Source of the DNA: Robiginitalea aurantiaca
GTDB lineage: Bacteria > Bacteroidota > Bacteroidia > Flavobacteriales > Flavobacteriaceae
Reading direction: 5' to 3'
NCBI RefSeq assembly: GCF_030380815.1
Contig: NZ_JAUDUY010000002.1
Location: forward strand, 310,001 to 374,000
DNA: 64,000 bases
The notes below the pieces were generated by a model, which was not told the origin of the DNA, did not search any database, and saw only the letters and a program-made list of their open reading frames with translations. This document shows positions 54,062-62,570 of the stretch, one piece after another (within the stretch, counting starts at the first letter, position 1; each line of letters opens with the position of its first letter). Made by a program: the position numbers and the translations under genes.

Positions 54062-54882
54062 ATTTTTGAATTCAGGAGGATGGCAGACATTTGCTCCTGA
54101 AGTTGGGCGGCCTTTATACGGGCAGCTTCGGCGAAATCTTCTTCTCCGGAAGCGTAGATAATTCCCCGGGAAGAGTTGACCAATAACCCTACCTGATTAT
54201 TGAGTCCGTACTTGCATACCTCTTCCAGACTTCCCCCCTGCGCCCCTACCCCTGGAATCAACAGAAACTGGTTGGGTACGATTTCCCGCACATCTTTAAG
54301 AAAAGTAGCTTTCGTAGCTCCTACTACATACATAAGCCGATCTGCATTGGCATATTCCCTTGTTTTCCGCAAAACTTGCAAATAAAGGGCTTCCTGAGGA
54401 GCCGGGAGTACCTGAAAATCAAAAGCGCCTTCATTGGAAGTCAGGGCAAGAAGGATCACATATTTGTCCTCGAACTCCAGGAAGGGTTCAACAGAGTCCC
54501 GTCCCATATAGGGTGCCACGGTAACAGAATCAAAAGACATGGTCTCAAAAAAGGCCCGGGCATAACGTCCCGAGGTATTGCCAATATCACCCCTTTTGGC
54601 ATCGGCAATGGTGAAGTGGTTCGGGTAGGATTCCTCCAGATAGGCAATGGTTCGTTCAAGGGCCATCCACCCCATACTCCCATAAGCCTCGTAAAAGGCC
54701 GTATTGGGCTTGTATGCGACACAAAGGTCATGGGTTGCATCAATTATTGCCTTATTGAATGCAAAAAGCGGATCCTCCGTATTCTTTAGAAAGGCTGGAA
54801 TTTTATCCAGGTCCGTATCCAGACCAATGCACAAAAAAGTCTGTTTTCTCCGGATCTCCGCGGTGAGTTGAGCTACAGTCAT
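54058..54882 (-). CDS. pyrF: Orotidine 5'-phosphate decarboxylase, type 2
   Basis: This enzyme decarboxylates OMP to UMP in the last step of pyrimidine synthesis. The 274 residues match the longer type-2 form: [56 protein letters not shown] with the catalytic Lys/Asp set (DAKRGD), and [12 protein letters not shown]. It lies 6 bp after prfA and is probably co-transcribed with it. Confidence 0.95.
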   Translation of the reverse strand: MTVAQLTAEIRRKQTFLCIGLDTDLDKIPAFLKNTEDPLFAFNKAIIDATHDLCVAYKPNTAFYEAYGSMGWMALERTIAYLEESYPNHFTIADAKRGDIGNTSGRYARAFFETMSFDSVTVAPYMGRDSVEPFLEFEDKYVILLALTSNEGAFDFQVLPAPQEALYLQVLRKTREYANADRLMYVVGATKATFLKDVREIVPNQFLLIPGVGAQGGSLEEVCKYGLNNQVGLLVNSSRGIIYASGEEDFAEAARIKAAQLQEQMSAILLNSKI

Positions 54883-54888
54883 GGCAGA

Positions 54889-55965
54889 TCAGAAAGTTTC
54901 AGAGGCTTCCTTTAATTTTTCAGTATTGTGGACCAGCATCAGCTCGTCAATGATTTTTTGAACATCCCCGTTTACGATATTTTGCAGATCGTAAAGCGTA
55001 AGTCCTATCCTGTGATCGGTCACCCGACCCTGCGGATAATTGTAGGTGCGTATTTTGGCGGAACGATCGCCAGAACTCACCTGTGAATTTCGCTTGGCAG
55101 CATCTTCTTCCTGCTTTTTGGCCAATTCCATATCATAGAGGCGCGAGCGCAGTACTTTAAAAGCTTTGTCTTTGTTCTTATGCTGGGATTTCTCATCCTG
55201 GCACTGGGCGACGATACCTGTGGGCACGTGGGTCAAACGCACAGCAGAATAAGTGGTGTTCACAGATTGCCCCCCGGGGCCTGAAGAACAAAAATAATCG
55301 ATGCGTACATCCTTCGGATCTATGTGAACCTCAAAATCCTCAGCCTCAGGTAGCACCATTACCGTGGCAGCACTCGTATGGACGCGCCCCTGGGTTTCGG
55401 TTTGCGGAACCCGCTGCACCCGGTGTACCCCGGCTTCGAATTTAAGCGTGCCGTAAACATCCTCTCCAGATACTTCGAACTGAATTTCCTTATATCCCCC
55501 GCTGGTACCTTCGCTGAAGTCAAGAAGATGGGTTTTCCAGCCTTTGGATTCACAATACTTGGTATACATGCGGTAGAGATCACCTGCAAAAATACTGGCT
55601 TCATCTCCCCCGGTTCCAGCCCGGATCTCCATAACCACGTCTTTGGCATCCTCAGGGTCTTTGGGAACCAACAACATCTTCACTTCTTCCTCCAGGGCAG
55701 GAAGTCCCTCCCTGGCCTCATCGAGCTGCATCTTGGCCATTTCAGTCATTTCGGGATCACTGCCGTCCGCCAGTATCTCTTCTGCCTCTTCAATTCGGCT
55801 CTGAAGTTCCAGATATTGCTCCCGCTTAATCATTATTTCCTTTAAGTCCTTATACTCCTTATTGAGTTGGACATACCGCTTCTGGTCGGAAATAATATCG
55901 GGTTGAATAATCAGGTCAGAGACCTCATCAAAGCGTTGCTTTACAATTTCGAGTTTTTCCAGCAT
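54889..55965 (-). CDS. prfA: Peptide chain release factor 1
   Basis: RF1 reads UAA and UAG stop codons. The 358 residues include the GGQ motif in [21 protein letters not shown] and the recognition-loop region of domain 2 ([20 protein letters not shown]), which has the PxT-type context. The N-terminal coiled coil ([14 protein letters not shown]) and [18 protein letters not shown] are as expected. pyrF follows 6 bp downstream. Confidence 0.97.
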   Translation of the reverse strand: MLEKLEIVKQRFDEVSDLIIQPDIISDQKRYVQLNKEYKDLKEIMIKREQYLELQSRIEEAEEILADGSDPEMTEMAKMQLDEAREGLPALEEEVKMLLVPKDPEDAKDVVMEIRAGTGGDEASIFAGDLYRMYTKYCESKGWKTHLLDFSEGTSGGYKEIQFEVSGEDVYGTLKFEAGVHRVQRVPQTETQGRVHTSAATVMVLPEAEDFEVHIDPKDVRIDYFCSSGPGGQSVNTTYSAVRLTHVPTGIVAQCQDEKSQHKNKDKAFKVLRSRLYDMELAKKQEEDAAKRNSQVSSGDRSAKIRTYNYPQGRVTDHRIGLTLYDLQNIVNGDVQKIIDELMLVHNTEKLKEASETF

Positions 55966-56098
55966 ATACTCCTGAGTTCCCAGCGAAGGTACAATTTTTT
56001 GAAACCATTTCCAGAGTCAGGACAAGCGTAAAAAGAAGTAAAATCACCCCTTAAGTACCAGGGTGGTTAACGAATTGGGGGATGCCTGTAAATTGAGT

Positions 56099-56530
56099 TT
56101 ATTCAAAAATACGGAGCAGGTCACCCTGTAGTTCTGTATTAAAAACCTTGAGCGGATTTGAGGTGATGGTGTTAAGGGGTGTTCCGCTCTGATCGAACCG
56201 GGACCCGTGTACTTCGCACTCAAAAATACCTCCCTGGGTCTCGACAAAGGAGACACCGGCATTTTGCTCATGGCTGCAAATACGACTGGCCGCTACAAAT
56301 TGGCCCTGCAGGTTACGTGCCACCACCACGTCGTTCCGAATGATAAAGTCACCATTATTCTCTAAAGCAGCTCCGTCAGGACCGCTCAGGTCTACGATAA
56401 AATCAACACCCGTAGGAACTTCCTGCTCTCCTTCATTACCGCTATCGCTGCTACATCCGTGAACACAGGGAAAGACCAAAGCAAAAGCTGCCCCGGCCCC
56501 GAGTGAACGTAAAAACGCTTTTCGCTCCAT
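56099..56530 (-). CDS. Rieske-type [2Fe-2S] protein
   Basis: This 143-residue exported protein has an N-terminal signal (RKAFLRSLGAGAAFALVFPC, Tat-like but with RK rather than RR) followed by Cys residues that might anchor lipid. The Rieske cluster ligands are in SRICSHEQNAG (CxH) and FECEVHGSRFD (CxxH). It resembles small ubiquinol or arsenite-oxidase-type Rieske subunits. No partner cytochrome is adjacent, so its redox partner is unknown. Confidence 0.87.
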   Translation of the reverse strand: MERKAFLRSLGAGAAFALVFPCVHGCSSDSGNEGEQEVPTGVDFIVDLSGPDGAALENNGDFIIRNDVVVARNLQGQFVAASRICSHEQNAGVSFVETQGGIFECEVHGSRFDQSGTPLNTITSNPLKVFNTELQGDLLRIFE

Positions 56531-56592
56531 GGTTTCTTTTATTTAAAGACCTGTTTAAGAAGAAAACGGAATTCTGAAGGGATTCGTATAGA

Positions 56593-57777
56593 TTAATAGG
56601 TAAAGGTACCGTAGGGACTCTCTATGGTAAGCTTCTTTTCTGCTGACTTTTCAACCCGCCCAACAATCTGGGCTGGGATACCAAAGGATTCTGAAATCGC
56701 TATAAGGGACTCAGCAACGGATTCCGGCACATACAATTCCATGCGGTGGCCGCAGTTAAACACCTGAAACATTTCCTTCCAGCTCGTAGCGGATTCCCTC
56801 TGGATCAATTCGAACAAAGGGGGGACGGGAAGCAATTGATCTTTTATCACGTGAAGGTTTTCGATAAAGTGCAGGATTTTGGTCTGGGCACCTCCACTGC
56901 AATGGATCATTCCGTGGATTTCCTGGGCGGTGTGGGCCTCGAGGATTTTCCGGATGACCGGAGCATAGGTCCGGGTCGGAGAAAGTACAAGCCGACCGGC
57001 ATCCAAATCGGTCCCGTCAACCGGGTCTTTTAAGCCCACTGAACCAGAATAGACGAGGTTCTCCGGTACTTCCGGATCGAAACTCTCCGGGTATTTAGAC
57101 GCGAGGGAGTTGTCAAATACATCGTGGCGCGCTGATGTCAGGCCATTGCTGCCCATGCCCCCATTATAGGTCGCTTCATAAGTCGCCTGCCCGTAGGATG
57201 CCAATCCGACGATCACATCTCCTTCCCTGATTCTTGAATTGTCAATCACCTGATCCCTTCGGATCCTCGCGGTAACCGTTGAATCCACTATAATGGTCCG
57301 CACCAGGTCTCCCACATCTGCCGTTTCGCCTCCGGTACTATGGATGTGAACCCCCCATTTGGAAAGATCGGCTATCAACTCTTCCGTTCCCTGGATTACG
57401 GCAGCGATGACCTCTCCTGGAATTTTGTTTGCATTCCTGCCGATAGTTGAACTCAATAGAATTTTATCCGTGATACCCACACATAATAAATCATCGAGGT
57501 TCATGACAAGTGCATCCTGAGCGATGCCCTTCCAAACCGACAGATCACCGGTTTCCTTCCAATACATATAGGCCAGGGAAGATTTCGTACCCGCCCCATC
57601 GGCGTGCATGACCAGGCAATAGTCAGGATCCCCGGTCAGGTAGTCCGGGACTATTTTGCAGAACGCCTTTGGGAAAAGCCCCTTGTCTATATGCTCAATA
57701 GCTTTGTGCACATCATCCTTGGTAGGTGAAACGCCTCTTTGTTCGTAGCGGCCGGGTGTTTTGGACTCCATGTTCAT
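56593..57777 (-). CDS. purM: Phosphoribosylformylglycinamidine cyclo-ligase
   Basis: AIR synthetase closes the imidazole ring in purine synthesis using ATP. The 394 residues are longer than E. coli PurM (345), as in other Bacteroidota. Visible are YEQRGVSPTKDD, VMHADGAGTKSSLAY, HIHSTGGETADVGDLVRT, ILEAHTAQEIHGMIHCSGGAQTK and FNCGHRMELYVP. A TACTTTTG element lies 15 bp upstream of the start, and a second ATG is two codons later. Confidence 0.95.
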   Translation of the reverse strand: MNMESKTPGRYEQRGVSPTKDDVHKAIEHIDKGLFPKAFCKIVPDYLTGDPDYCLVMHADGAGTKSSLAYMYWKETGDLSVWKGIAQDALVMNLDDLLCVGITDKILLSSTIGRNANKIPGEVIAAVIQGTEELIADLSKWGVHIHSTGGETADVGDLVRTIIVDSTVTARIRRDQVIDNSRIREGDVIVGLASYGQATYEATYNGGMGSNGLTSARHDVFDNSLASKYPESFDPEVPENLVYSGSVGLKDPVDGTDLDAGRLVLSPTRTYAPVIRKILEAHTAQEIHGMIHCSGGAQTKILHFIENLHVIKDQLLPVPPLFELIQRESATSWKEMFQVFNCGHRMELYVPESVAESLIAISESFGIPAQIVGRVEKSAEKKLTIESPYGTFTY

Positions 57778-57791
57778 TTTTTGGAATAGGA

Positions 57792-57799
57792 CAAAAGTA
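57792..57799 (-). promoter_or_regulatory. purM promoter, -7 element
   Basis: The minus strand reads TACTTTTG (TAnnTTTG), 15 bp before the purM ATG. Confidence 0.5.
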
Positions 57800-57814
57800 A
57801 GCGAATCCGGGGGA

Positions 57815-60001
57815 TTACTTCAAATTCAATAACTCCCGGTATTTCGCCAGCGGCCAGTAGTCGTCACCAACGAGCCGCTCCAAACGGTCGCTATGGTAGC
57901 GGATTTCCTCAAAAAATGGCAAAACAGATTCGCAATAAGTCCGGGCCCTTTCGCCGACTTCGCCGATCGCATTTGCGTTTTTCCGGGCTTCCGTCATCGC
58001 ATCGATTTTGACCTTTAGTTCCTGGAGGTGAAATGAAAGGTTTTCCAAAATACTGAGTTGGGCGGCCCCCATTTTTTTATGCCCAGTTCCGAAAACCTCC
58101 TTTAACCCGGACAGGTTTTGCAGCAATTGGTTCTGATAACCTACTACCGCCGGAATGACGTAGTTATATACCAATTCTCCAATAACCCTGCCTTCGATCT
58201 GAACGTTAAGGCAATAGGTTTCCAGTTCTACTTCTTTTCGTGCCCGGATTTCAGTTTCTGTCATCACCCCCATGGATCCGAAAAGTTCCAGGGTATCCGG
58301 GGCGGTGAGGACCTTCAGGGCAGCAGGCGTATTCGTGTTGTTGCTCAATTTTCTCCTGGCAGCTTCTTTTTGCCATGCATCGCTGTAGCCATCCCCGTCA
58401 AAACGGATGCGTTTGCTCGCCTTGATATATTCTCTCAGGACATTAAAAATCGCCTCGTCCTTGCGGAGTTTTTTCTTTTCGATAAGGGCATCGACCTCGG
58501 ACTTAAACTCCTTTAGTTGGCGGGCCATAATCGTATTGAGCACCGTCATTGGTTTTGCACAATTCGTCTTGGACCCAACTCCCCGCATTTCAAATTTATT
58601 TCCGGTAAAGGCAAAGGGCGAGGTTCGATTCCGATCCGTGTTATCCATAAGGATTTCAGGGATCTTTCCGACCACATTGAGTTTGAGTTCTGTCTTCTCC
58701 TCCGGGGACAATTTGCCTTTGGAGACCCCTTCCAGTTCATCGAGGACCCCGGCCAACTGTTTTCCAACAAAAATTGAAATAATGGCAGGGGGCGCTTCAT
58801 TTGCCCCGAGCCTGTGGTCATTGCTGGCCGAGGCGATTGAAGACCTCAGCAGTTCTTCATAGGTATCGACCGCTTTCAGGGTATTGATAAAAAACGTGAG
58901 AAACTGGAGGTTCTTCATGGGGGTAGATCCCGGGCTCAGCAAATTGGTGCCGGTATCCGTACTCAGGGACCAGTTGTTGTGTTTGCCCGAACCATTGATC
59001 CCGGAAAAAGGTTTTTCGTGAAAGAGAACCATCAGCCCGAGTCTGCCCCCGACCTTATCCATAATATCCATCAGGAGCTGGTTATGGTCCACGGCGAGAT
59101 TCGCTTCTTCAAAAACGGGTGCCAACTCAAATTGATTCGGAGCGACCTCATTGTGCCGGGTCTTTACCGGAATCCCCAGAAGCATGCATTCATGCTCGAG
59201 ATCCTTCATAAACTGAAAGGCCCTGTGTGGAATAACGCCAAAGTAGTGGTCATCGAGTTGCTGTCCCTTGGCGGCAGCCTGCCCGAGTAGCGTTCGCCCT
59301 GCCAGAACCAGATCTGGCCGTGTTCGCGCCAGCGCCTTATCTACCAGGAAATACTCCTGTTCCCAGCCCAGGGTGGCAATTACTTTGTTGACATTTTTAT
59401 CGAAATAACGGGCAACCGCTGTAGCCGCCTCATCCACGGCGTGAAGCGCTCTTAGAAGGGGGGCTTTATTATCCAGGGCTTCTCCCGTATAGGAGACAAA
59501 AACGGTCGGAATGCACAGCGTCTTTCCATAGATAAAAGCCGGGGAGGTCGGGTCCCATGCGGTATATCCCCTGGCCTCAAAGGTATTGCGAATGCCGCCG
59601 CTCGGAAAGCTTGAGGCGTCCGGCTCCTGTTGGACCAACTGGCTGCCTCCGAATTTTTCAATGGCCCTCCCATCGGGAAGCAAATCGAAAAAGGCATCGT
59701 GCTTTTCCGCCGTTGATCCGGTAAGGGGTTGAAACCAGTGTGTATAATGGGTAGCCCCCATCGTCATGGCCCAGGCCTTCATGGCTTCGGCGACCTGATC
59801 TGCTATTTTGCGGTCTATTTTGGTCCCGGCGGAAATAGCTGCCTTAACACTTTTAAAGGCGTCCTCGGTAAGAAAGCGGAGCATCCGGTCTTCATTAAAA
59901 ACAGATTTACCGAACACTTCAGAGCGCGCAGCGGGATCCTGTGTTGTTTCCTTGGCTGTGGTTGGCTTTTGTGCAAGTGCCTGCATTCGTTGCTGATTCA
60001 T
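57815..60001 (-). CDS. glnN: Glutamine synthetase, type III
   Basis: This ATP-dependent enzyme joins ammonia to glutamate in a large (728-residue) dodecameric form found in Bacteroidota and cyanobacteria. Type III signatures are KFGGSQLVQQEPDASSFPSGG, TRHNEVAPNQFELAP, INGSGKHNNWSLSTDTG and RGVGSKTNCAKPMTVLN, plus a long C-terminal helical region. It is divergent from a type II GS gene across a 209-bp region that carries the nitrogen operator; a TAATTTTG -7 element lies 42 bp upstream of its ATG. Confidence 0.95.
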   Translation of the reverse strand: MNQQRMQALAQKPTTAKETTQDPAARSEVFGKSVFNEDRMLRFLTEDAFKSVKAAISAGTKIDRKIADQVAEAMKAWAMTMGATHYTHWFQPLTGSTAEKHDAFFDLLPDGRAIEKFGGSQLVQQEPDASSFPSGGIRNTFEARGYTAWDPTSPAFIYGKTLCIPTVFVSYTGEALDNKAPLLRALHAVDEAATAVARYFDKNVNKVIATLGWEQEYFLVDKALARTRPDLVLAGRTLLGQAAAKGQQLDDHYFGVIPHRAFQFMKDLEHECMLLGIPVKTRHNEVAPNQFELAPVFEEANLAVDHNQLLMDIMDKVGGRLGLMVLFHEKPFSGINGSGKHNNWSLSTDTGTNLLSPGSTPMKNLQFLTFFINTLKAVDTYEELLRSSIASASNDHRLGANEAPPAIISIFVGKQLAGVLDELEGVSKGKLSPEEKTELKLNVVGKIPEILMDNTDRNRTSPFAFTGNKFEMRGVGSKTNCAKPMTVLNTIMARQLKEFKSEVDALIEKKKLRKDEAIFNVLREYIKASKRIRFDGDGYSDAWQKEAARRKLSNNTNTPAALKVLTAPDTLELFGSMGVMTETEIRARKEVELETYCLNVQIEGRVIGELVYNYVIPAVVGYQNQLLQNLSGLKEVFGTGHKKMGAAQLSILENLSFHLQELKVKIDAMTEARKNANAIGEVGERARTYCESVLPFFEEIRYHSDRLERLVGDDYWPLAKYRELLNLK

Positions 60002-60042
60002 AGGATGGGTGTTTGAATTCCGGGGATAAAATCCCTAACGGG

Positions 60043-60050
60043 CAAAATTA
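60043..60050 (-). promoter_or_regulatory. glnN promoter, -7 element
   Basis: The minus strand reads TAATTTTG (TAnnTTTG), 42 bp upstream of glnN. The full operator palindrome is centred 44.5 bp further upstream, a spacing one helical turn longer than at the PII-amt promoter. Confidence 0.45.
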
Positions 60051-60076
60051 TCACAATTCTATAAATTTAGGACTAT

Positions 60077-60098
60077 ACCCCCTCAATTTATAGGGGGT
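60077..60098. promoter_or_regulatory. Nitrogen operator N1' between glnN and glnA
   Basis: This palindrome, ACCCCCT-N8-AGGGGGT, contains the CCCCT-N8-AGGGG core shared with the PII-amt region. Its centre (60087.5) is 86.5 bp from the last base of the glnA -7 element, against 85.5 bp at PII-amt. Confidence 0.7.
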
Positions 60099-60131
60099 GT
60101 TAATAATTACATCGATTTTTTTGATAATTAC

Positions 60132-60149
60132 CCCCTGAAGTGTATATAA
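60132..60149. promoter_or_regulatory. Nitrogen operator N2' (half-site) before glnA
   Basis: A CCCCT half-site (60132-60136) stands where the second operator would lie: if completed as CCCCT-N8-N5 its centre is 60140.5, exactly 33.5 bp from the end of the glnA -7 element and 53 bp from N1'. The right arm (TATAA) is degenerate. Confidence 0.55.
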
Positions 60150-60166
60150 CGAGTGTATAAATATTC

Positions 60167-60174
60167 TATTTTTG
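60167..60174 (+). promoter_or_regulatory. glnA promoter, -7 element
   Basis: TATTTTTG matches TAnnTTTG, 36 bp upstream of the glnA start. Confidence 0.6.
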
Positions 60175-60210
60175 ACGGTCTAAAATAAAAAACACTTAAA
60201 TTCTGTACGC

Positions 60211-61236
60211 ATGAGTAAATCGAAGTTAGAATATATCTGGTTGGACGGGTATCACCCTACCGCAAACCTGAGAAGTAAAACCAAGATTGAAACAGATTTC
60301 AGCGGGAAGCTGGAGGACTGTCCAATCTGGTCTTTTGACGGAAGTTCAACCAAACAGGCAGAAGGCGGAGCTTCAGACCTTTTATTGAAGCCAGTGGCCA
60401 TTTATCCCGACCCGGCCCGTGAAAATGGATTCCTGGTCATGACCGAGGTTTTGAATGCCGACGGGACACAACACGTGACCAACTCAAGGGCTACTATCGA
60501 CGGAGACGCAGACGATGACTTCTGGTTTGGGTTTGAACAGGAATACTTCATTATGGACTCCCATACCCAACTGCCACTTGGATTCCCTATAGGCGGATAT
60601 CCGGGACCACAGGGTCTGTACTACTGTTCGGTGGGTGGACGCAATACCCATGGGCGGGAACTCGTGGAACGCCATGCGGACTACTGCCTTGAGGCAGGCC
60701 TTAATTTTGAAGGGATCAACCAGGAAGTTGCCTGTGGGCAATGGGAATTCCAGGTTTTTGCCAAAGGGGCAAAAAACGCCGGCGACCAGGTATGGGTAGC
60801 CCGCTATCTTTTAGACCGCCTGACAGAAGACTACGGGTACTACATCGAGTACCATCCAAAGCCTGTTAAGGGAGACTGGAACGGAAGTGGAATGCACGCC
60901 AACTTCTCGAACAACCTTCTGAGAACCTGTGGCTCTAAAGAGATTTACGAGAAGGTTTGTGAAGCCTTCCGTCCTGTTACCCGTGAGCATATAGAGGTCT
61001 ACGGAGAGTTTAACGACGAACGCCTTACCGGACTTCACGAAACCCAATCCATTCATGAATTCAGTTTCGGGGTATCCGACCGCGGAGCCTCCATCCGTAT
61101 CCCAATTCTAACCGTTGAAAAAGGATGGAAAGGTTGGCTGGAAGACAGACGCCCGGCTTCAAATGCAGATCCGTATAAAGTAGCCGCACGGATTATAAAG
61201 ACAGTGAAAAGCGCGAATATCGAGGTTGAAGCCTGA
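60211..61236 (+). CDS. Glutamine synthetase, type II (eukaryote-like)
   Basis: This is a 341-residue glutamine synthetase of the GSII class, otherwise best known from eukaryotes and a few bacteria. Features are SFDGSSTKQAEGGASD, FGFEQEYFIMD, INQEVACGQWEFQVF, DWNGSGMHANFSNN and LHETQSIHEFSFGVSDRGAS, which fit GSII wording. It has no adenylylation Tyr region of GSI, so control is probably by transcription. The shared operator with the PII-amt operon suggests joint response to ammonium. Confidence 0.95.
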   Translation: MSKSKLEYIWLDGYHPTANLRSKTKIETDFSGKLEDCPIWSFDGSSTKQAEGGASDLLLKPVAIYPDPARENGFLVMTEVLNADGTQHVTNSRATIDGDADDDFWFGFEQEYFIMDSHTQLPLGFPIGGYPGPQGLYYCSVGGRNTHGRELVERHADYCLEAGLNFEGINQEVACGQWEFQVFAKGAKNAGDQVWVARYLLDRLTEDYGYYIEYHPKPVKGDWNGSGMHANFSNNLLRTCGSKEIYEKVCEAFRPVTREHIEVYGEFNDERLTGLHETQSIHEFSFGVSDRGASIRIPILTVEKGWKGWLEDRRPASNADPYKVAARIIKTVKSANIEVEA

Positions 61237-61265
61237 TTGAAAAGCAATACTGTTCAAAGCTAAAA

Positions 61266-61302
61266 CCGTCGGTGGGGCCTTAACCCTTCCGACGGATTTT
61301 TT
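61266..61302 (+). terminator. glnA terminator
   Basis: CCGTCGG (61266-61272) and CCGACGG (61289-61295) form a 7-bp stem with a 16-nt loop, and a T-run (ATTTTTT) follows. The stop of the antiporter gene on the other strand lies at 61301-61303. Confidence 0.8.
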
Positions 61303-62242
61303 ATGAAAAGGTCGTAATCAAGAAGGTCCCGTATACCGCAAGTAAGATCAGTCCCTCCTGCCAGCCCAGGCGACGGCTCCGGGGAATAAATACCAATGGC
61401 AAAATAAGTAGGGAGATCCCTAGCATCCAGGGAATGTCATACGCAATCAGGTGGTCATCTACCACGTGAATAGGATGGATGATTGCAGTGATCCCCAACA
61501 CGGCCAAAAGGTTAAAGATGTTCGAACCGATCAGGTTCCCTACCGAAATCGCCTTCTCCTTTCGAATCATGGCCATAACGGAAGCAGCGAGCTCAGGAAT
61601 ACTCGTACCGATGGACACCACCGAAATTCCTATGATTCGCTCACTTATTTCCAGACTGGTGGCCAGACCCACCGCCCCTGAAATCAAGAGCCTAGATCCG
61701 CCCCAAAGGGCAACCCCACCCGCCCCGAGAAAAAAAATGGTTTTATACAGCGGGTAAAGGGAAATAACCTCAGGAATCACTTCGTAAACGGCCGGCTTCT
61801 GAAATCGCAACAGGTAAATCAGGAATACAAAGAGGGCGACCACCATTATAATGCCTTCCGTCTTTCCGAGCAGGCGATCCGAATAAATAAAGGCGAAAAA
61901 GAGGAGCGAGGAGAACATCATCACAGGCCAGTCGACAAAATAAAAGCTCCGGCGTATGTCGAGCGACCCGATAAGAAGCGTTATGCCCAGGACAAGCCCC
62001 AGGTTTGCCAGGTTCGATCCTACGACATTCCCCAGTGCGAGATCAGGATAACCCCGTATAGCCGATTGCAAACTTACCAGGAGTTCTGGCGCTGATGTAA
62101 CAAAGGAGACTACGGTCATTCCTACTACAATCTTGGGAATGGACAAGCGGTAAGAAAGGTCAACAGAACCTTTAAGTAAGAAATCACCTCCCGCGATGAG
62201 CACGACAAGTCCCAGAATCACAAAAAGGATATCCATCGGCAC
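61301..62242 (-). CDS. Calcium/sodium antiporter (YrbG/CaCA family)
   Basis: This is a 313-residue inner-membrane cation exchanger with ten predicted helices in two inverted halves. The alpha-repeats are TSAPELLVS with ALGNVVGSNLANLGLVLG, and GTSIPELAAS with SVGNLIGSNIFNLLAVLG. It would exchange Ca2+ for Na+ or H+. An alternative start is two codons in. It is divergent from blaI across 328 bp that contain the ACTA/TAGT repeat array. Confidence 0.93.
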   Translation of the reverse strand: MPMDILFVILGLVVLIAGGDFLLKGSVDLSYRLSIPKIVVGMTVVSFVTSAPELLVSLQSAIRGYPDLALGNVVGSNLANLGLVLGITLLIGSLDIRRSFYFVDWPVMMFSSLLFFAFIYSDRLLGKTEGIIMVVALFVFLIYLLRFQKPAVYEVIPEVISLYPLYKTIFFLGAGGVALWGGSRLLISGAVGLATSLEISERIIGISVVSIGTSIPELAASVMAMIRKEKAISVGNLIGSNIFNLLAVLGITAIIHPIHVVDDHLIAYDIPWMLGISLLILPLVFIPRSRRLGWQEGLILLAVYGTFLITTFS

Positions 62243-62295
62243 AAAATAGTTCTTTTAAAAGTATTACGGTTAGATTCCATAGAAATTAGAGCTGT

Positions 62296-62351
62296 AACTA
62301 TATTTTTAGTTTTTTAACTATTTTTTTAGTTTTATTACTGTTTCTTTAGTT
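62296..62351. promoter_or_regulatory. Three-copy inverted-repeat operator array
   Basis: Three 16-bp units, AACTA-N6-TAGTT at 62296-62311, AACTA-N6-TAGTT at 62316-62331, and the degenerate TACTG-N6-TAGTT at 62336-62351, repeat with an exact 20-bp period. The ACTA-N6-TAGT geometry matches that recalled for BlaI/MecI operators. The array runs straight into the -7 element. Confidence 0.65.
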
Positions 62352-62358
62352 ACATTTG
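62351..62358 (+). promoter_or_regulatory. blaI-M56 promoter, -7 element
   Basis: TACATTTG (TAnnTTTG) begins on the last base of the repeat array, so bound repressor would occlude it. It lies 212 bp upstream of blaI. Confidence 0.5.
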
Positions 62359-62484
62359 ATCTGTAAAAACTGTGGAGATCTGTAGTTTCCCTGCAATCAA
62401 AGAGATTCAGGTCTACTCCTAACTCCCGTAAGTGGTAAATTCGTATCGAGCATGCCATTTATTTTTTAAGTCCAGGAGGACCTA

Positions 62485-62518
62485 AGGGAAATGCGGTAGC
62501 TAAAGGCTCTCATTCCCT
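62485..62518 (+). other. Leader hairpin upstream of blaI
   Basis: AGGGAAATG pairs with CATTCCCT (one bulged A), enclosing AGC/GCT around a short loop. There is no T-tract, so it is not an intrinsic terminator. The role is unknown. Confidence 0.35.
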
Positions 62519-62570
62519 CCCTGAAGTTTTTAAAGCCACTGGAACGCCAAACTAAAGTAAAAAAGAGCAC

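Larger units (their letters stand above)
62243..62570. other. 328-bp regulatory region between antiporter gene and blaI
   Basis: No gene is seen. The left part holds the three-copy inverted-repeat array (62296-62351) and a TAnnTTTG element (62351-62358). The right part would be a leader of about 205 nt before blaI, with a GTCC-AGGA-GGAC hairpin (about 62471-62482) and a longer hairpin at 62485-62518. The leader does not match a riboswitch class I know. Confidence 0.6.

Noticed and set aside
62440-62570. Cobalamin-riboswitch-like words (an AGTCCAGGAGG-type box, AGGGAA, and GCCACTGG) in the blaI leader
   Set aside because: They are in the wrong order: in true elements the box comes at the 3' end after GCCACTG. 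The gene downstream has no link to B12.
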